Shown: positions 63,134 through 64,000 of the stretch, one piece after another
Layout of the letters: each line of letters begins with the position of its first letter
Position numbering within the stretch: position 1 is the stretch's first letter
Assembly: GCA_965229335.1 (NCBI GenBank)
Contig: OZ245874.1
Span: forward strand, 5,890,001-5,954,000
Direction of reading: 5' to 3'
Length of the DNA: 64,000 nucleotides
From: JAFKFH01 sp017307375
Lineage (GTDB): Bacteria > Pseudomonadota > Alphaproteobacteria > Ferrovibrionales > Ferrovibrionaceae
The notes under the pieces: generated by a model
What the model was told of the DNA's origin: nothing
The model's input: only the letters and a program-made list of their open reading frames with translations
Databases searched by the model: none
Made by a program: the position numbers and the translations under genes

Positions 63134-63438
63134 GGCGCCCCCTGGGAACTGGTGCGACCTGGGTTGTGTCGGGGTACAGATTTACCCGGCGCGCTCTCGT
63201 CACGCTGCCAGGATTTGTGGTGCGGCATCGCGTCAACCACCATATCTGTAAGTTACGACTTCCGAGTTCAGGCGCAAGCAGAGAGTGAAGAAAGAATTAA
63301 GACGAAGGCAGCCGACTCATGCCGGATGCGGGGCTAGTCATGCCGCTTAGCACGGCAAGGCGCCACGCGCCAGCGGCGCGGGGCCGGCGGCGCCGGTTAT
63401 CCCCAGAAGAATGTGACGGGCGGATTACCGCGCGGCGC
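63134..63438. other. Intergenic region with hairpins, no supported gene
   Basis: The region presumably contains the ybjN promoter on the minus strand. Several GC-rich inverted repeats lie in its right half (for instance TGCCG...CGGCA near 63343), which may end the ubiK transcript. No open frame here looks like protein. Confidence 0.4.
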
Positions 63439-63720
63439 CTATTGGCCGCGGCTCGCCGTGTCCTGAGCCGGCGTCACCGCCGCCGGGCTTTCGAGCGCGG
63501 CGAGTCGGGCCGCGAGCCGCTCGTTCTCCTCGCGGGCGGCCTGGGCCATGGCCCGCACCGCCTCGAATTCCTCGCGCGTCACGAGGTCCATGTCGACGAG
63601 CAGGCGCTCGAGCTGGCGCTTGATCGCCCCGTCGATTTCGCCCTTCACGCCCTGGAGGCCGCCCAGCATCGAGGTGCCGAGCCGGGAGAGGTCGTCGAAC
63701 AGCTTGTTGTCGGTCTGCAT
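63439..63720 (-). CDS. ubiK: UbiK-type BMFP accessory protein
   Basis: A 93-residue helical protein with the BMFP coiled coil: LFDDLSRLGTSMLGGLQGVKGEI, then QLERLLVDMDLVTREEFEAVRAMAQAAREENERLAARLAALE. In E. coli UbiK assists the ubiquinone-synthesis complex and membrane association; in alphaproteobacteria the same fold is common. A Pro/Ala/Thr tail ends the protein. The gene name is assigned by family only. Confidence 0.85.
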   Translation of the reverse strand: MQTDNKLFDDLSRLGTSMLGGLQGVKGEIDGAIKRQLERLLVDMDLVTREEFEAVRAMAQAAREENERLAARLAALESPAAVTPAQDTASRGQ

Positions 63721-63761
63721 GAGCCGATATTGCCCCGGGCGATGCGTCCGGGGCAAGCCCT

Positions 63762-64000
63762 TCAGCCCTGGCGCCGCCGCAGCATCATGCCGCAGGCCAG
63801 CACCGACCAACCCTGGAAGATCAGGTCGAAGGCCAGCAGCAAACCGAGAATCCACAGCGAGTTCACCGGCCAGCCGGCGGCGATGACCAGCCCGGCCAGC
63901 AGCGTGACGACGCCCCCGGTGACGATCCAGCCCCAGCCGTCATGCGGCCGCGCCTTGATGCCGCCCCAGACCCGGAACAGCCCGGAAACCACCAGCGACG
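63762..64000 (-). CDS. HdeD-family (DUF308) membrane protein, 5' end beyond the window
   Basis: The C-terminal part of a small membrane protein, cut by the window edge. It shows GWGWIVTGGVVTLLAGLVIAAGWPVNSLWILGLLLAFDLIFQGW, typical DUF308 repeats (G-W...G-x-x-x-x-L-x-G) with at least two helices. Full-length members have about 180-200 residues and six helices. The role in acid resistance known from E. coli cannot be assumed. Confidence 0.75.
   Translation of the reverse strand, partial: SLVVSGLFRVWGGIKARPHDGWGWIVTGGVVTLLAGLVIAAGWPVNSLWILGLLLAFDLIFQGWSVLACGMMLRRRQG

Overview
The window is GC-rich chromosomal DNA of an alphaproteobacterium, probably a free-living, motile member of the Rhodospirillales or a relative. 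The gene content supports this: several methyl-accepting chemotaxis proteins with long coiled-coil inserts, dctBD/dctA, bluB, a UbiK-type BMFP protein, an alphaproteobacterial-style RHH regulator and a fused Na+/solute symporter-kinase next to acs. The exact genus cannot be read from this stretch.

Layout. (1) 1-3.9 kb: acyltransferase, thioesterase, lepA, a small membrane protein and tRNA-Ser(GGA). (2) 3.9-11.95 kb: an 8-kb genomic island inserted in the 3' end of tRNA-Ser, bounded by a 17-bp direct repeat. It carries a tyrosine integrase, a serine recombinase, an unusual protein with the three catalytic motifs of a family-A-polymerase/T7-RNAP-type palm, an AT-rich gene for a HEPN-like protein with zinc ribbons, several tiny hydrophobic peptides and decayed fragments. 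(3) 12-15.4 kb: HNH nuclease, a secreted protein, and small RHH/XRE regulators. (4) 15.6-20.6 kb: AraC regulator divergent from a nitrilase, an ABC-type binding protein, a PhyH-like oxygenase and cytochrome b561. (5) 20.6-29.8 kb: three chemoreceptors (two are tandem paralogues with nearly identical signalling halves), cold-shock protein, cpdB and small proteins. (6) 30-32.5 kb: a tight RidA / phosphonopyruvate-hydrolase-like / CgeB-like glycosyltransferase operon. (7) 32.6-42.4 kb: MHYT hybrid kinase with an HD-GYP response regulator, a YdjM-like membrane protein, bluB, GMC oxidoreductase, two GNAT acetyltransferases, and a response regulator with a C-terminal HPt domain. (8) 42.5-49.7 kb: a CrbS-like symporter-kinase with a receiver protein upstream of acs, then two YfdX proteins. 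(9) 49.7-54.7 kb: dctA with a textbook sigma-54 promoter, and dctB-dctD. (10) 54.7-64 kb: an FtsK without membrane segments, PAS protein, flavin reductase, AsmA, AraC regulator, RHH protein, proC, ybjN, ubiK and the start-truncated end of an HdeD-family gene.

How it works together. Much of the core is about sensing and using small carbon and nitrogen compounds: acetate (symporter-kinase, receiver, Acs), C4-dicarboxylates (DctBD driving DctA from a sigma-54 promoter), nitriles and possibly phosphonopyruvate, with chemotaxis and c-di-GMP signalling around them. The island is the clear foreign segment and holds the least understood genes; the polymerase-like protein and the HEPN/zinc-ribbon protein are the best candidates for an undescribed system.
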